DNA from: Protaetiibacter larvae | GTDB lineage: Bacteria; Actinomycetota; Actinomycetes; Actinomycetales; Microbacteriaceae | Assembly (NCBI RefSeq): GCF_008365275.1 | Contig: NZ_CP043504.1 | Location: 558,001 to 622,000, forward strand | Length of the DNA stretch: 64,000 bases | Direction of reading: 5' to 3' | Shown here: positions 28,142 to 36,205 of the stretch, piece after piece | How positions within the stretch are numbered: the stretch's first letter is position 1 | How the letters are laid out: each line of letters opens with the position of its first letter | The notes under the pieces: generated by a model | Databases searched by the model: none | What the model saw: the letters and a program-made list of their open reading frames with translations, nothing else | Told to the model about the DNA's origin: nothing | Program-made: the position numbers and the translations under genes

Positions 28142-28596
28142 TGAAGCCCCGCCGCATCCTGATCGGCCTCGTCGCCGCGATCGTCGTGGCGGTCGGGGCG
28201 TTCGCGCTCGTCCCGGCCCTCGCCCCCGCCCCGGATCGCGCGCCGGCGGCGACCGCGGCGGATGACGACGGCGCCCTTCAACACGCCCACGACAGCCAGG
28301 AGAGCAACGTGCAGGTTCATGGGACCGGGACCGTCGAGCGCGTCCTCACGGACGACGTCGAGGGCGACCGGCATCAGCGGTTCATCCTCCGACTGCCGAT
28401 CGGTTTCACCGTGCTGGTCGCCCACAACATCGACGTCGCGCCGAGACTCGACGGGATCGCCGTGGGCGACACGGTCGAGTTCTTCGGCGAGTACGAGTGG
28501 AGCGAGGAGGGCGGCACCGTGCACTGGACCCACCGCGACCCGGCAGGGGTTCACGAGGACGGCTGGCTGAAGTGGGACGGCTCCGTCTTCGACTGA
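28141..28596 (+). CDS. DUF3465 exported protein
   Basis: The protein has 151 residues. A signal peptide (MKPRRILIGLVAAIVVAVGA) is followed by an Ala/Pro-rich spacer, then the DUF3465 domain with VERVLTDDVEGDRHQRFILR, VLVAHNID and HWTHRDPAGVHEDGWLKWDG. The domain function is unknown; the His-rich ends suggest metal or nucleic-acid contact, which is only inference. The ATG begins on the last base of the tRNA CCA. The next in-frame start (GTG 28186) would destroy the signal peptide, so this start is favoured. No separate ribosome binding site is possible. Confidence 0.85.
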   Translation: MKPRRILIGLVAAIVVAVGAFALVPALAPAPDRAPAATAADDDGALQHAHDSQESNVQVHGTGTVERVLTDDVEGDRHQRFILRLPIGFTVLVAHNIDVAPRLDGIAVGDTVEFFGEYEWSEEGGTVHWTHRDPAGVHEDGWLKWDGSVFD

Positions 28597-28655
28597 CGCC
28601 CGCGGTTGGGGAGCCGGCGAGCGCCACGCCCCGCCGCGTCGGTTACCGTGGACGG

Positions 28656-28955
28656 ATGACCGTATTCGCCCCCGAGGTCGTCGACGCCGTGCTCGCGCAC
28701 ATGAACGGCGACCACACCGACGACAACGTCCTCATCGTCCGCGCGTTCGCCGGCCGCTCCCCCGAGAGCGCGACGATGACCGCACTCGATCACCGGGGCG
28801 GCACCTGGCGCTACACGGTGGACGGCGTGGAGTCCGAGCTGCACCTGCCGTGGTCGCACGAGCTGAGCGAACGCCCGGAGCTGCGCCGCGAGATCGTCGC
28901 CCTCTACGACGCGGCCTGCGTCCAGCTGGGTGTGACCCCCCGCCCGCACGCCTGA
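28656..28955 (+). CDS. DUF2470 domain protein, heme-linked
   Basis: The protein has 99 residues. VDAVLAHMNGDHTDDNVLIV (11-30) is the DUF2470 signature, the domain found at the C terminus of HugZ/HutZ-type heme oxygenases and in heme-binding regulators. TACCGT lies 6 bases before the ATG. Its position just ahead of the heme oxygenase supports a role in heme handling, for example binding heme with His18 or His22, but this is inference. Confidence 0.85.
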   Translation: MTVFAPEVVDAVLAHMNGDHTDDNVLIVRAFAGRSPESATMTALDHRGGTWRYTVDGVESELHLPWSHELSERPELRREIVALYDAACVQLGVTPRPHA

Positions 28956-28981
28956 GAGTTCACGAGAGCCGGAAACCCCGG

Positions 28982-29000
28982 TAAGCTAAGGCAACCCTAA
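28982..29000 (+). promoter_or_regulatory. Candidate DtxR/IdeR iron box
   Basis: TAAGCTAAGGCAACCCTAA matches 14 of 19 positions of the DtxR consensus (TTAGGTTAG centre CTAACCTAA). It lies 15 bases before the heme oxygenase start, overlapping the expected promoter. Iron-bound DtxR would repress the gene, as for hmuO of Corynebacterium diphtheriae. Confidence 0.65.
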
Positions 29001-29014
29001 CCAGAGGAGCCTTC

Positions 29015-29662
29015 GTGTCCGTCCTGCCGTTCTCCCAGGCTCTCCGCGCGCGCACCTGGTCGGGCCACTCCGACAGCGAGGGCGCCGGCTTCATGACCGA
29101 CCTCATGAAGGGTGAGGGCACCCGCGCCGACTACACGGCGCTCGTCGCCCAGCACTACTTCATCTACGAGGCGATCGAGGGTGCCGAGAAGGTCTTCGCC
29201 GCGGATCCCGTCGTCGCGCACTTCGCCACGCCGCGCCTCACCCGGCTCCCCGCCCTCGAGGCCGACCTCGAGTACCTGCTCGGCGCCGACTGGCGGGAGC
29301 AGATCGCCCCGCTGCCGACCACGGTCGCCTACGTCGAGCGCCTCCGCCGCGTCGCCGCCGAGCGCTGGGCGGGCGGCTTCATCGCCCACCACTACACGCG
29401 CTACCTCGGCGACCTCTCGGGCGGCCAGTTCATCCGCAAGGTCATGCAGCGCCGCTTCGGCTTCGAGACCAATGGCGTCGGGTTCTACCTCTTCGACGAG
29501 ATCGCCGACCCGACCGAGTTCAAGGAGACCTACCGCGAGCAGCTCGACGCCGTCGAATGGGATGAGGCCGAGCGCGAGCGCGTCATCGACGAGGTGCTGC
29601 TCGCCTACCGCTTCAACACGGAGCTCTTCGACGACCTCGCCCGCGCGAAGGCCGCCGCGTAG
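29015..29662 (+). CDS. hmuO: Heme oxygenase (biliverdin-producing)
   Basis: The protein has 215 residues. The GTG at 29015 has GAGGAG 5 bases ahead. The proximal heme ligand is expected at His18 in RTWSGHSDSEG. YTRYLGDLSGGQFIRKVMQR is the distal helix with the flexible glycines that close over heme. It opens heme to biliverdin, CO and Fe(II) so that the iron can be used. A DtxR-like box directly upstream and the DUF2470 gene before it suggest an iron-starvation unit. Confidence 0.94.
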   Translation: MSVLPFSQALRARTWSGHSDSEGAGFMTDLMKGEGTRADYTALVAQHYFIYEAIEGAEKVFAADPVVAHFATPRLTRLPALEADLEYLLGADWREQIAPLPTTVAYVERLRRVAAERWAGGFIAHHYTRYLGDLSGGQFIRKVMQRRFGFETNGVGFYLFDEIADPTEFKETYREQLDAVEWDEAERERVIDEVLLAYRFNTELFDDLARAKAAA

Positions 29663-29668
29663 CGCGAA

Positions 29669-30961
29669 CTACGCCTCGATCCCCGGGATCGGCTTCACCC
29701 CGGACATGAAGCGGCGCACGTTCTCGTCGACGATGATGTCGGACGGTCGCAGCGGCCGCGTCAGGTACAGCCCGTCGAGCGTCGTGAGGCGGCTGAGGGC
29801 GACGTAGGTCTGGCCGGGCGCGAAGCTGCGCTGCCCGAGGTCGACGATCGCGCGGTCGTAGCTCTTGCCCTGCGACTTGTGGATGGTGACCGCCCACGCC
29901 AGTCGCAGCGGGAACTGCGTGAACTCGGCCACGACATCCTTCGTGAGCTGCTTGGTGACCGGAGAGTAGCTGTAGCGGTAGCGCTCCCAGGTGGCCGGCT
30001 GCACCTCGTGGCGTTCGCCGTCGACCTCCACCGTGACCGTGTCGGCGATGCGCACCACCTCGCCGATCGTGCCGTTCACCCACCGCCCCTCACCGCCGGC
30101 ATCATTGCGCAGGAACATCACCTGGGCGCCGGGCTTGAGCTCGAGCCGCTCGTCGGCGGGGAACGCGCGCCCCCCGAAGTCGCCCTCGATGTCGGCGACC
30201 GCCGTCAACGCACGCCCGGGAAGCCGCCCCAGCGCGGCGGCATTGATGCGGTTGACGGTCGCGTTGGTCGTGGCGAGCGTGATGGCGCCGTCACTCGGGG
30301 CCGGACGCGCACCCACGCTGTTGAGCCGCCCCGCCATCTCCGCCGTCACCATGCCGTAGCGCACCGCGTTGAGCAGCGAGGTGAAGTCGCGCTCGTGCTG
30401 GCGATGGATCGTGCCGAGCTCGTAGATGACCAGCTCGGCCTCGTCCCACACCTTCGCGTCGAAGAACCACATCGAGCGGTAGCGGTCGGCGAAGTAGGCG
30501 CGCTCGTCCCCGTCGCCGGGCACCGGTGCCAACTGGAACGGGTCGCCGAAGAGCACGAGCTGCACCCCGCCGAAGCTCTCGTGCGGCCGCTGTCGCGCCT
30601 GCCGCAGGCTGCGATCCATGGCATCCAGCAGGTCGGCGTTGACCATCGACACCTCGTCGACCACGAGCGTGTCGATCGTGTTGAGCAGCTTCTTGAGCTC
30701 CGCGGACTGCTCGATCTCGTGGTCGGCGATCACCCCGATCGGCAAGCGGAACAGGGAGTGGATGGTCTGGCCGCCCACATTGAGCGCCGCGACCCCTGTG
30801 GGCGCGCACACCGCGAGCTGCTTCGAGGTGTTCCCGGCGAGGTGCTCGAGCAGCGTCGACTTCCCGGTTCCGGCTCGCCCCGTGACGAAGATGTGCTCGC
30901 GCGTGGTCTCGATCGCCGCGAACACGGCCTCCTGTTCGGGAGACAGAGCGGGGCGCGACAT
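29669..30961 (-). CDS. Pif1-like SF1B DNA helicase
   Basis: The protein has 430 residues. Helicase motifs are in order: Walker A GRAGTGKST (28-36), CAPTGVAALNVGGQTIHSLF, Walker B DEVSMV (102-107), GDPFQLAPVPG, and near the C terminus WAVTIHKSQGKSYDRAIVDL and GQTYVALSR. Pif1-family enzymes unwind 5'-3' and remove G-quadruplexes and displacement loops, which fits a very GC-rich genome. It overlaps nothing and is convergent with hmuO across 6 bases. It has no UvrD C domain and is shorter than RecD2. Confidence 0.9.
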   Translation of the reverse strand: MSRPALSPEQEAVFAAIETTREHIFVTGRAGTGKSTLLEHLAGNTSKQLAVCAPTGVAALNVGGQTIHSLFRLPIGVIADHEIEQSAELKKLLNTIDTLVVDEVSMVNADLLDAMDRSLRQARQRPHESFGGVQLVLFGDPFQLAPVPGDGDERAYFADRYRSMWFFDAKVWDEAELVIYELGTIHRQHERDFTSLLNAVRYGMVTAEMAGRLNSVGARPAPSDGAITLATTNATVNRINAAALGRLPGRALTAVADIEGDFGGRAFPADERLELKPGAQVMFLRNDAGGEGRWVNGTIGEVVRIADTVTVEVDGERHEVQPATWERYRYSYSPVTKQLTKDVVAEFTQFPLRLAWAVTIHKSQGKSYDRAIVDLGQRSFAPGQTYVALSRLTTLDGLYLTRPLRPSDIIVDENVRRFMSGVKPIPGIEA

Positions 30962-31020
30962 CCCAGCAGGCTAACCGAGCCGGACGGGCGCGGACGGACG
31001 GGCACGGCAGAATGTGCAGC

Positions 31021-31962
31021 ATGCGGATCGTGCTGGCCTGGGTGGGGGCCGTCGTCGTGCTCGCCGGGGCCGTCGTGGGCGGTGTCGCGATCCTCAACGC
31101 CACGGTGTTCTCGGCCTCCGCCTTTGTGCAGGACTACCTGGATGCGCTGCGCGCCGGGCGCGTGACCGAGGTGCTGGACCTTCCGGGCGTCGACCCGGGC
31201 GCCCTCGATCGCGCCCTGCTCGACGCACGCGCCCGGGAGCCGATGCACGCCACCGTGCTCGGTTCCCGGGCGCACGGCGACGTCGAGGAGGTGCACGTCG
31301 CGTTCGGCTCGGGGCAGGCGACGGGCGAGACGACGCTCGACGTGAAGCGGATCGGATCCCGGTTCGGCCTGTTCCCGCGCTGGGGCTTCGCCGTCAGCCC
31401 CATCACGGTCGTCTCGATCGGCGTGACAGGCGATGCCCGCTTCCAGGTGGGCGAGCTGCCGCTGGATGTCGCGGGCGGCGGTCCGGTCGCCTACGCCGCA
31501 CTCACCCCCGGCACCTACCTCGTGCACCACGAGTCGAGATTCCTCTCCTCGCGCGACATCACGGTCCTCGCCGACGGCCGCCCCGTGAACATCGAGCTCG
31601 AGGTGCGCCCCAACGCGCGCTTCGTCGAGGCCGCCCAGGCGGCGCTCGAGGCGGAGCTCACCGCATGCGCGGAGCAGCCCGTGCTGTTCCCGACCGGCTG
31701 CCCGTTCGGACAGGCGACGACCGACCGGGTCGTGTCGGCGCCGCACTGGACGATCTCCGAGATGCCCACCGCGCAGCTGGTCCCCTCCGACAGCTTCGGC
31801 ATCTGGGCGATCGACCGCGTCGCAGGCGTCGCACGGTTGAGCGTCGACGTCCAGTCGCTCTTCGACGGCCGGACCTCGACCCACGAAGCCGAGGTGCCGT
31901 TCGAGGCGAGCTACCTGATCGGCTTCGACGGCGACGAGCTCGCACTCACGCCCACCCCCTGA
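31021..31962 (+). CDS. Membrane-anchored exported protein, unknown
   Basis: The protein has 313 residues. The N terminus has one hydrophobic helix (MRIVLAWVGAVVVLAGAVVG) that could be an uncleaved anchor. The rest is extracytoplasmic, with two cysteines (in ELTACAEQPVLFPTGCPFGQ) spaced as for a disulfide. No family was recognised; similar lone proteins in actinobacteria often carry an NTF2-like fold, suggested here by ASAFVQDYLDALRAGRVTEV. ATG 31021 is chosen over ATG 31012 because the candidate -10 CAGAAT overlaps the latter. It is convergent with the CopD-CtaG gene. Confidence 0.7.
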   Translation: MRIVLAWVGAVVVLAGAVVGGVAILNATVFSASAFVQDYLDALRAGRVTEVLDLPGVDPGALDRALLDARAREPMHATVLGSRAHGDVEEVHVAFGSGQATGETTLDVKRIGSRFGLFPRWGFAVSPITVVSIGVTGDARFQVGELPLDVAGGGPVAYAALTPGTYLVHHESRFLSSRDITVLADGRPVNIELEVRPNARFVEAAQAALEAELTACAEQPVLFPTGCPFGQATTDRVVSAPHWTISEMPTAQLVPSDSFGIWAIDRVAGVARLSVDVQSLFDGRTSTHEAEVPFEASYLIGFDGDELALTPTP

Positions 31963-31983
31963 GCCGACCCCGCGGGGACCCGG

Positions 31984-33948
31984 TCAGTTCGCGCGGGAGC
32001 GGCGCGCGAGCATCTCGTTGTACGCGGCGAGCTCCGCCTCCCCATCGCGCTCGGCCGCGCGGTCCCGCCGCTTCGCTTCGCGGTCATCGCTGCGCGCCCA
32101 CTGGATCGCCACCACGATCGCCAGGATCACGGTCGGGATCTCGCCGACGCTCCACGCGATCCCGCCGCCGAACTGCTGGTCGACGAGCGGCGGGTTGCCC
32201 CACGTGCGCCCCATCGCCCCGAACCAGTCGGCGAGCATGAGCCCCGAATTCGACATGATCGCGAGGCCGAAGAAGGCATGGAAGGCCATCGTCGCGAGCA
32301 GCAGCACGAGCCGCAGCGCGTACGGGGGGCGACGACGCACGGGGTCGACTCCGACGAGGACGAGCGAGAACAGGTACCCCGTGATGAGGAAGTGCACCAC
32401 CATCCAGACGTGTCCGATGTGGTCGGTCACCGCCCAGCGGAAGATGCCCGTGTAGTAGAACAACCACAGCGAGCCCGCGAACAGCACGGCGGCGACGAGC
32501 GGGTTGGTGAGCACCCCGGCCACGGGCGACTGCACGGCCCAGAGGATCCACTCGCGACCCCCGCGGCTGCCGTCGTCGCGCCGGCGGATTGCCCGCGCGG
32601 CGAGGGTCACCGGCGCCGCGAGCACGAGCACCACCGGGATGGCCATGGTGAGGATCATGTGCCCGAGCATGTGGGCCGAGAACAGGTACTGCTCGTACAC
32701 GGCGGGGGCGCCGTTGGTCACCCAGACGAGCGCCGCGAACCCGAGCAGCCAGAGCGCGGTGCGGTACCACGGCCATCGGTCGCCGCGCCGGCGCAGCCTC
32801 CACACCCCCGCGAGATAGAAGAACACGGCGAACGCCGCGACGAGCGCCCACAGCAGATCCAGGCGCCACTCGGTCAGGAAGCGCCCCGGGGTCAGTTCGA
32901 CGGGCAGCGGACGACCGGTCAGGTACTCGGCGGGCGTCGGCGTCGCGAGCTCGGTGGTCGGCACCTCCTCGACGGGAGGCGCCGTGCGGGCGAGACCCGA
33001 GGCGAGGCCTGCCGCGATCCCCATGAACGCGAGCTCGGCGAGCACGAGCACCCGGAACCAGCGCGGCAGCTCGCGCCGCACCCGCGGGATCACGGCGCGC
33101 CGCTGCACCGCGCCGAGGGCCCCCAGGGCGAGGAGGGCGAGCACCTTGCCGACCACGAGGACGCCGTAGGGCGTGCCGAGGTTCGCGAGCTCCCCCACGC
33201 GGATGGCGGCCGAGGCGTAGCCGGAGACGGCCACCACGATGAAGCACACGAGCGCCATGCTCGAGTAGCGGCGCAGAACCGCCTGCAGTCGCTCGTCGTC
33301 GAGCAGTGCGCGCACGAGCACGAGGGCGAGCAGCCCGCCGAGCCAGACGCTCACGAACAGCACGTGCAGCCAGATCGCCGTGATCGCGAGATCGTGGTCG
33401 GCGGTGGAGCCGGCATGGCCCTGCTGCGCGATCGGCACGAGTCCGAGCGCGGCGCCCACGGCGGTCAGTGCGAGCGCCGTCACGTGGCGCACGGCGAAGC
33501 ACACCGCGGTCGCGGCCGCGGCGACGAGCGTCACCGTGAGCCAGGCGCGGCCCACCGAGACGTCGGTCAGGAAGGTGCCGAGCTGCTGGCCGTACGCCTC
33601 GTCGAGCGTCGGCGCCGAGACGTGCAGGCTCTGGAACAACAGGAACGCGGTGCCCGCCGATGCGACGGTCCACACGGCTGCGGCCGCGGCGGCCAGATCG
33701 ACCGCCCGGTTGAAGGCCGCGGAGCCGGGCACGAGCGCGAAGCAGGCGAGCGCGAGCGCACCGATCGTGCCGGCGGCTCCGAGATCCACGAGCACGGTCG
33801 CGATCGGGATGCCGAAGCGCACGACCGCCCCCGGATCGACGAACGGCGGCGGGGCGGCTCCCCCGCCGACGCCGAGCGCGACGACGAGCGCCGCGAGCGC
33901 GGCGAGAAGGAGGATGGCGGGTCCGGTGACCCACGCGAGGCGCCGCAC
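31984..33948 (-). CDS. CopD-CtaG fusion membrane protein (copper / cytochrome oxidase assembly)
   Basis: The protein has 654 residues and about 14 or more membrane helices. The central part (about 170-310), with TAIWLHVLFVSVWLGGLLAL, matches the CopD copper-resistance domain. The C-terminal part (about 390-620), with LFSAHMLGHMILTMAIPVVL and VVHFLITGYLFS, matches the caa3-type CtaG assembly factor. The fused form is usual in actinobacteria and is thought to move copper toward cytochrome c oxidase. The GTG at 33948 follows TAAGCT by 6 bases, so it is probably leaderless. No oxidase subunit genes are nearby. Confidence 0.88.
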   Translation of the reverse strand: MRRLAWVTGPAILLLAALAALVVALGVGGGAAPPPFVDPGAVVRFGIPIATVLVDLGAAGTIGALALACFALVPGSAAFNRAVDLAAAAAAVWTVASAGTAFLLFQSLHVSAPTLDEAYGQQLGTFLTDVSVGRAWLTVTLVAAAATAVCFAVRHVTALALTAVGAALGLVPIAQQGHAGSTADHDLAITAIWLHVLFVSVWLGGLLALVLVRALLDDERLQAVLRRYSSMALVCFIVVAVSGYASAAIRVGELANLGTPYGVLVVGKVLALLALGALGAVQRRAVIPRVRRELPRWFRVLVLAELAFMGIAAGLASGLARTAPPVEEVPTTELATPTPAEYLTGRPLPVELTPGRFLTEWRLDLLWALVAAFAVFFYLAGVWRLRRRGDRWPWYRTALWLLGFAALVWVTNGAPAVYEQYLFSAHMLGHMILTMAIPVVLVLAAPVTLAARAIRRRDDGSRGGREWILWAVQSPVAGVLTNPLVAAVLFAGSLWLFYYTGIFRWAVTDHIGHVWMVVHFLITGYLFSLVLVGVDPVRRRPPYALRLVLLLATMAFHAFFGLAIMSNSGLMLADWFGAMGRTWGNPPLVDQQFGGGIAWSVGEIPTVILAIVVAIQWARSDDREAKRRDRAAERDGEAELAAYNEMLARRSRAN

Positions 33949-33965
33949 CCGTCCAGCTTAAACGC

Positions 33966-34000
33966 GGGAAGGCGCCGACCTTCGCGGTCGGCGCCTTCCC
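33966..34000 (-). terminator. Hairpin after hupB
   Basis: A perfect 15-bp stem (33966-33980 with 33986-34000) with loop TTCGC lies 15 bases beyond the hupB stop. There is no strong U tract, as is common in high-GC actinobacteria. It probably ends hupB transcription ahead of the CopD-CtaG gene. Confidence 0.75.
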
Positions 34001-34014
34001 GGTGGTTCGGGAGA

Positions 34015-34299
34015 CTACTTGACGGCGGCCTTGAGCTTGCTGCCGGCCGAGACCTTCACGCCGTTCGACGCGGCGATCTGGATGGTCTCACCGGTCGCGG
34101 GGTTGCGGCCGGCGCGAGCGGCACGGTGGGTCTTCTCGAAGGAGAGCCAACCGGGGATGCTGACCTTCTTGCCGGCGCCGACCTGGTCGGCCACGACGGA
34201 GAAGAACGCGTCGACGACCTTGCCGACAGCGGCCTGGCTGTCGCCGGTCTCAGCGGCGATGGCCGCGACGAGGTCGCTCTTGTTGAGGGTGTCAGCCAT
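34015..34299 (-). CDS. hupB: HU-family nucleoid protein (short form)
   Basis: The protein has 94 residues: the complete HU fold with LNKSDLVAAIAAETGDSQAA at the start, the beta-arm region with GRNPATGETIQI (64-75) and the terminal SNGVKVSAGSKLKAAVK. It lacks the Lys/Ala-rich tail found in mycobacterial HupB. It compacts and bends DNA without strong sequence preference. It has its own 195-bp upstream region and a terminator on each side. Confidence 0.93.
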   Translation of the reverse strand: MADTLNKSDLVAAIAAETGDSQAAVGKVVDAFFSVVADQVGAGKKVSIPGWLSFEKTHRAARAGRNPATGETIQIAASNGVKVSAGSKLKAAVK

Positions 34300-34493
34300 G
34301 GATGTCCTCCTCGGACGGTTACTTGGGATTCGTGCAGCGGTGCCCGGGTGGGCTGCCTCGGACGAGGCTGCTGCGGGGGTCGGCCCTGAGGCTTGTCGAC
34401 CCCTGAACCGTGCTCGAAACTACCAGGAAACACCGACATTTCCGGGCTTTTCCGCCCGGCAATCCCTCATTCTCTACTCGAGGGTTCGGAACG

Positions 34494-34531
34494 CCGAAGG
34501 GGGCGCCGACCGGAGTCGGCGCCCCCTTCGG
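34494..34531 (-). terminator. Terminator after rpsN
   Basis: A perfect 17-bp GC-rich stem (34494-34510 with 34515-34531) with loop CGGA lies 17 bases past the rpsN stop on the minus strand. It separates the ribosomal-protein unit from hupB. The rest of 34300-34493 is the hupB leader and holds one more small repeat, CCGGGC/GCCCGG at 34443-34460. Confidence 0.8.
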
Positions 34532-34548
34532 GACGTGAGGCGAGCGGG

Positions 34549-34854
34549 CTACCAGCTCGACTTGGTCACACCGGGCAGTTCGCCGCGGTGGGCCATGTCG
34601 CGGAACCGCACACGCGAGACGCCGTAGTTGGTGAGCACACCGCGCGGGCGGCCGTCGATCGCGTCGCGGCTGCGCACGCGGATCGGGGAGGCGTCGCGCG
34701 GCAGCTTCTGCAGGCCCAGGCGGGCCGCCTCACGCTGCTCGTCGGTCGAGTTCGGGTCGATGAGCGCCTTCTTCAGCTCGAGGCGCTTCGCGGCGTAGCG
34801 CGCGACGACCACCTTGCGCTGCTCGTTGCGGGCGATCTTGCTCTTCTTGGCCAT
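34549..34854 (-). CDS. rpsN: 30S ribosomal protein S14 (cysteine-free form)
   Basis: The protein has 101 residues and contains no CxxC pairs, so it is the zinc-independent long form of S14. It starts [20 protein letters not shown] and ends with [20 protein letters not shown]14 sits in the head of the 30S subunit. It is the third gene of rpmB-rpmG-rpsN, two bases after rpmG. In several actinobacteria such cysteine-free copies replace zinc-binding ones under Zur control, and here zur and znuBC lie about 1 kb away. Confidence 0.95.
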   Translation of the reverse strand: MAKKSKIARNEQRKVVVARYAAKRLELKKALIDPNSTDEQREAARLGLQKLPRDASPIRVRSRDAIDGRPRGVLTNYGVSRVRFRDMAHRGELPGVTKSSW

Positions 34855-34856
34855 GC

Positions 34857-35027
34857 TTAGCGCTCCTCGCGGAACTCGACGTGCTTGCGCACGATGGGGT
34901 CGTACTTCTTGAGCACGAGACGGTCGGGGTCGTTGCGCCGGTTCTTCTTGGTCACGTAGGTGTAACCGGTGCCGGCGGTGGAGCGGAGCTTGATGATCGG
35001 ACGGATGTCCTGAGCCTTCTTGGCCAT
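34857..35027 (-). CDS. rpmG: 50S ribosomal protein L33 (cysteine-free form)
   Basis: The protein has 56 residues: [20 protein letters not shown], then [20 protein letters not shown], then the conserved [14 protein letters not shown]. It has no cysteines, so it does not bind zinc. L33 lies near the exit side of the 50S subunit. It starts one base after the rpmB stop and ends 2 bases before rpsN. Confidence 0.95.
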   Translation of the reverse strand: MAKKAQDIRPIIKLRSTAGTGYTYVTKKNRRNDPDRLVLKKYDPIVRKHVEFREER

Positions 35028-35028
35028 C

Positions 35029-35265
35029 TCAGATCTTCTCCCCTCGGGCGAGGAGGTCCTGGACGACCGCCTCGATGCCGCGTGCGTCGATCACCTTGAT
35101 GCCCTTGGCGGACAGCGTGAGGGTGACCGTGCGCTTGAGCGACGGGACGTAGTACTTCTTCTTCTGCACGTTCGGGTCGAAGCGGCGCTTCGTCCGGCGG
35201 TGCGAGTGCGAGATGTTGTGTCCGAAGCCGGGGACGGCTCCGGTCACCTGGCACACAGCTGCCAT
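35029..35265 (-). CDS. rpmB: 50S ribosomal protein L28
   Basis: The protein has 78 residues, starting MAAVCQVTG with AGGAAAGA upstream; a longer frame start at 35304 was rejected because it lies inside a hairpin. It has [19 protein letters not shown] and a C terminus typical of L28, with a single cysteine and no zinc ribbon. It is the first gene of the rpmB-rpmG-rpsN operon. Confidence 0.94.
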   Translation of the reverse strand: MAAVCQVTGAVPGFGHNISHSHRRTKRRFDPNVQKKKYYVPSLKRTVTLTLSAKGIKVIDARGIEAVVQDLLARGEKI

Positions 35266-35286
35266 GGTTCTTTCCTGTTCTCTACC

Positions 35287-35304
35287 GTGGGGCGAACGCC
35301 CCAC
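35287..35304. promoter_or_regulatory. Hairpin in the rpmB leader
   Basis: GTGGGGC-GAAC-GCCCCAC forms a 7-bp stem 21 bases before the rpmB start. It could be part of the leader or an attenuator. No Zur-type palindrome was found between it and 35460; the remaining leader sequence shows nothing else I can name. Confidence 0.5.
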
Positions 35305-35460
35305 CCAAGGTCACTTGTCGGCACGCCAGATCGTGGATCCCCCCGACCGAGGTCCGGGAGCCGCGACGGCGCACAAAGAAGCGCATTGCTGCGCAACCCT
35401 CCGATGCTACCGGACGGATGCCGCATCCGCCACTCGCGGGCGAATCGCACGGGAAGCATC

Positions 35461-35586
35461 ATGGATCTCGCCGGCATCCTGCACGACGAGGGCATGCCTC
35501 ACCGCACGATCGAGCAGATGAACGACGACATCGCCGCCGCTGCCGCGGAGTCCGTCATGGAGAGCTTCACGCGTGATCGGGATTGA
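35461..35586 (+). pseudogene. VapB-like antitoxin remnant
   Basis: The open fragment encodes 41 residues, with MDLAGILHDEGMPHRTIEQM, and overlaps the start of the PIN-toxin remnant by 14 bases. It resembles the toxin-binding C-terminal half of an antitoxin; no DNA-binding N-terminal domain is recognisable upstream in frame. Because its partner is broken, it is probably a relic. Confidence 0.45.
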
Positions 35587-35816
35587 TACCAACGTCGTGA
35601 CGCGCCACCTCGTGCGCGACGACGAGGCGCAGGCGCAGCTGGCGACGACCTTCTGACGGCGAGAGCGTCGTGCGCGCCCTCGCCCTGGCCGAGGAGGGTG
35701 CGGACTTCGCGGACGCCCTCATCGCGGCGAGCGGTGAGCTCTTTGGGGTGCGGGAGACGGTCACCTTCGACCGCGCTGCTGCCCGCCGACTCGGCTGGAC
35801 CAGCCTCGCGAGTTGA
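35573..35816 (+). pseudogene. VapC-like PIN-domain toxin, internally deleted
   Basis: A GTG at 35573 opens with VIGIDTNVVTRHLVRDDEAQ, a typical PIN N terminus with the first catalytic Asp, then stops at 35654-35656. In another frame 35670-35816 encodes EEGADFADALIAASGE and ETVTFDRAAARRLGWTSLAS, the C-terminal half of VapC with the last acidic residues. Around 50 middle residues are missing. PIN toxins cleave RNA; this one cannot be made as one chain. Confidence 0.75.
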
Positions 35817-35818
35817 GC

Positions 35819-36205
35819 TCAGCGCTTCGCGGAGCACTCCGGGCAGAGCCCGAACACATCGACCACATGATTCGGCTCGGTGAAGCCGTGCTCGGCGGCG
35901 ACCTGGTGCGCCCACGCCTCCACGGGATCCGCCGAGATCTCGACCGTGCGCCCGCAGTTGCGGCAGATCAGGTGATGGTGGTGGCTGCCCGGCGTGCAGG
36001 CGCGGTACAGGCTCTCGCCCTCCTGCTGCAGCGAATCCGCCTCGCCCTCCTGGGCGAGGTCGGCGAGCGCCCGGTACACGGTCGCGAGCCCCACCTCGGA
36101 TCCGGTGCCGCGCATCGAGGCGTGCAGCGCCTGCGCCGAGACGAAGCCCTCGGTGCTGCCGAGCGCCTCGCGCACGGCCTCGCGCTGCCAGGTGTTCCGC
36201 TTCAC
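35819..36205 (-). CDS. zur: Zur, Fur-family zinc uptake regulator
   Basis: The protein has 128 residues from the GTG at 36205; the longer open frame upstream runs into inserted palindromic DNA and was rejected. The winged helix contains SEVGLATVYRALADLAQEGE (36-55). The metal sites include SHHHHLICRNCG (74-85) and a second pair CPEC (121-124), the structural zinc site. Zinc-loaded Zur represses zinc uptake genes. Linkage to znuBC, and the perfect palindrome ahead of znuC, distinguish it from Fur. It lies 3 bases from the vapC remnant. Confidence 0.9.
   Translation of the reverse strand: MKRNTWQREAVREALGSTEGFVSAQALHASMRGTGSEVGLATVYRALADLAQEGEADSLQQEGESLYRACTPGSHHHHLICRNCGRTVEISADPVEAWAHQVAAEHGFTEPNHVVDVFGLCPECSAKR

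Noticed and set aside
35305-35460. Possible small gene or Zur box in the rpmB upstream spacer
   Set aside because: Only short hairpins are visible; no TGANAANNNTTNTCA palindrome and no supported reading frame.
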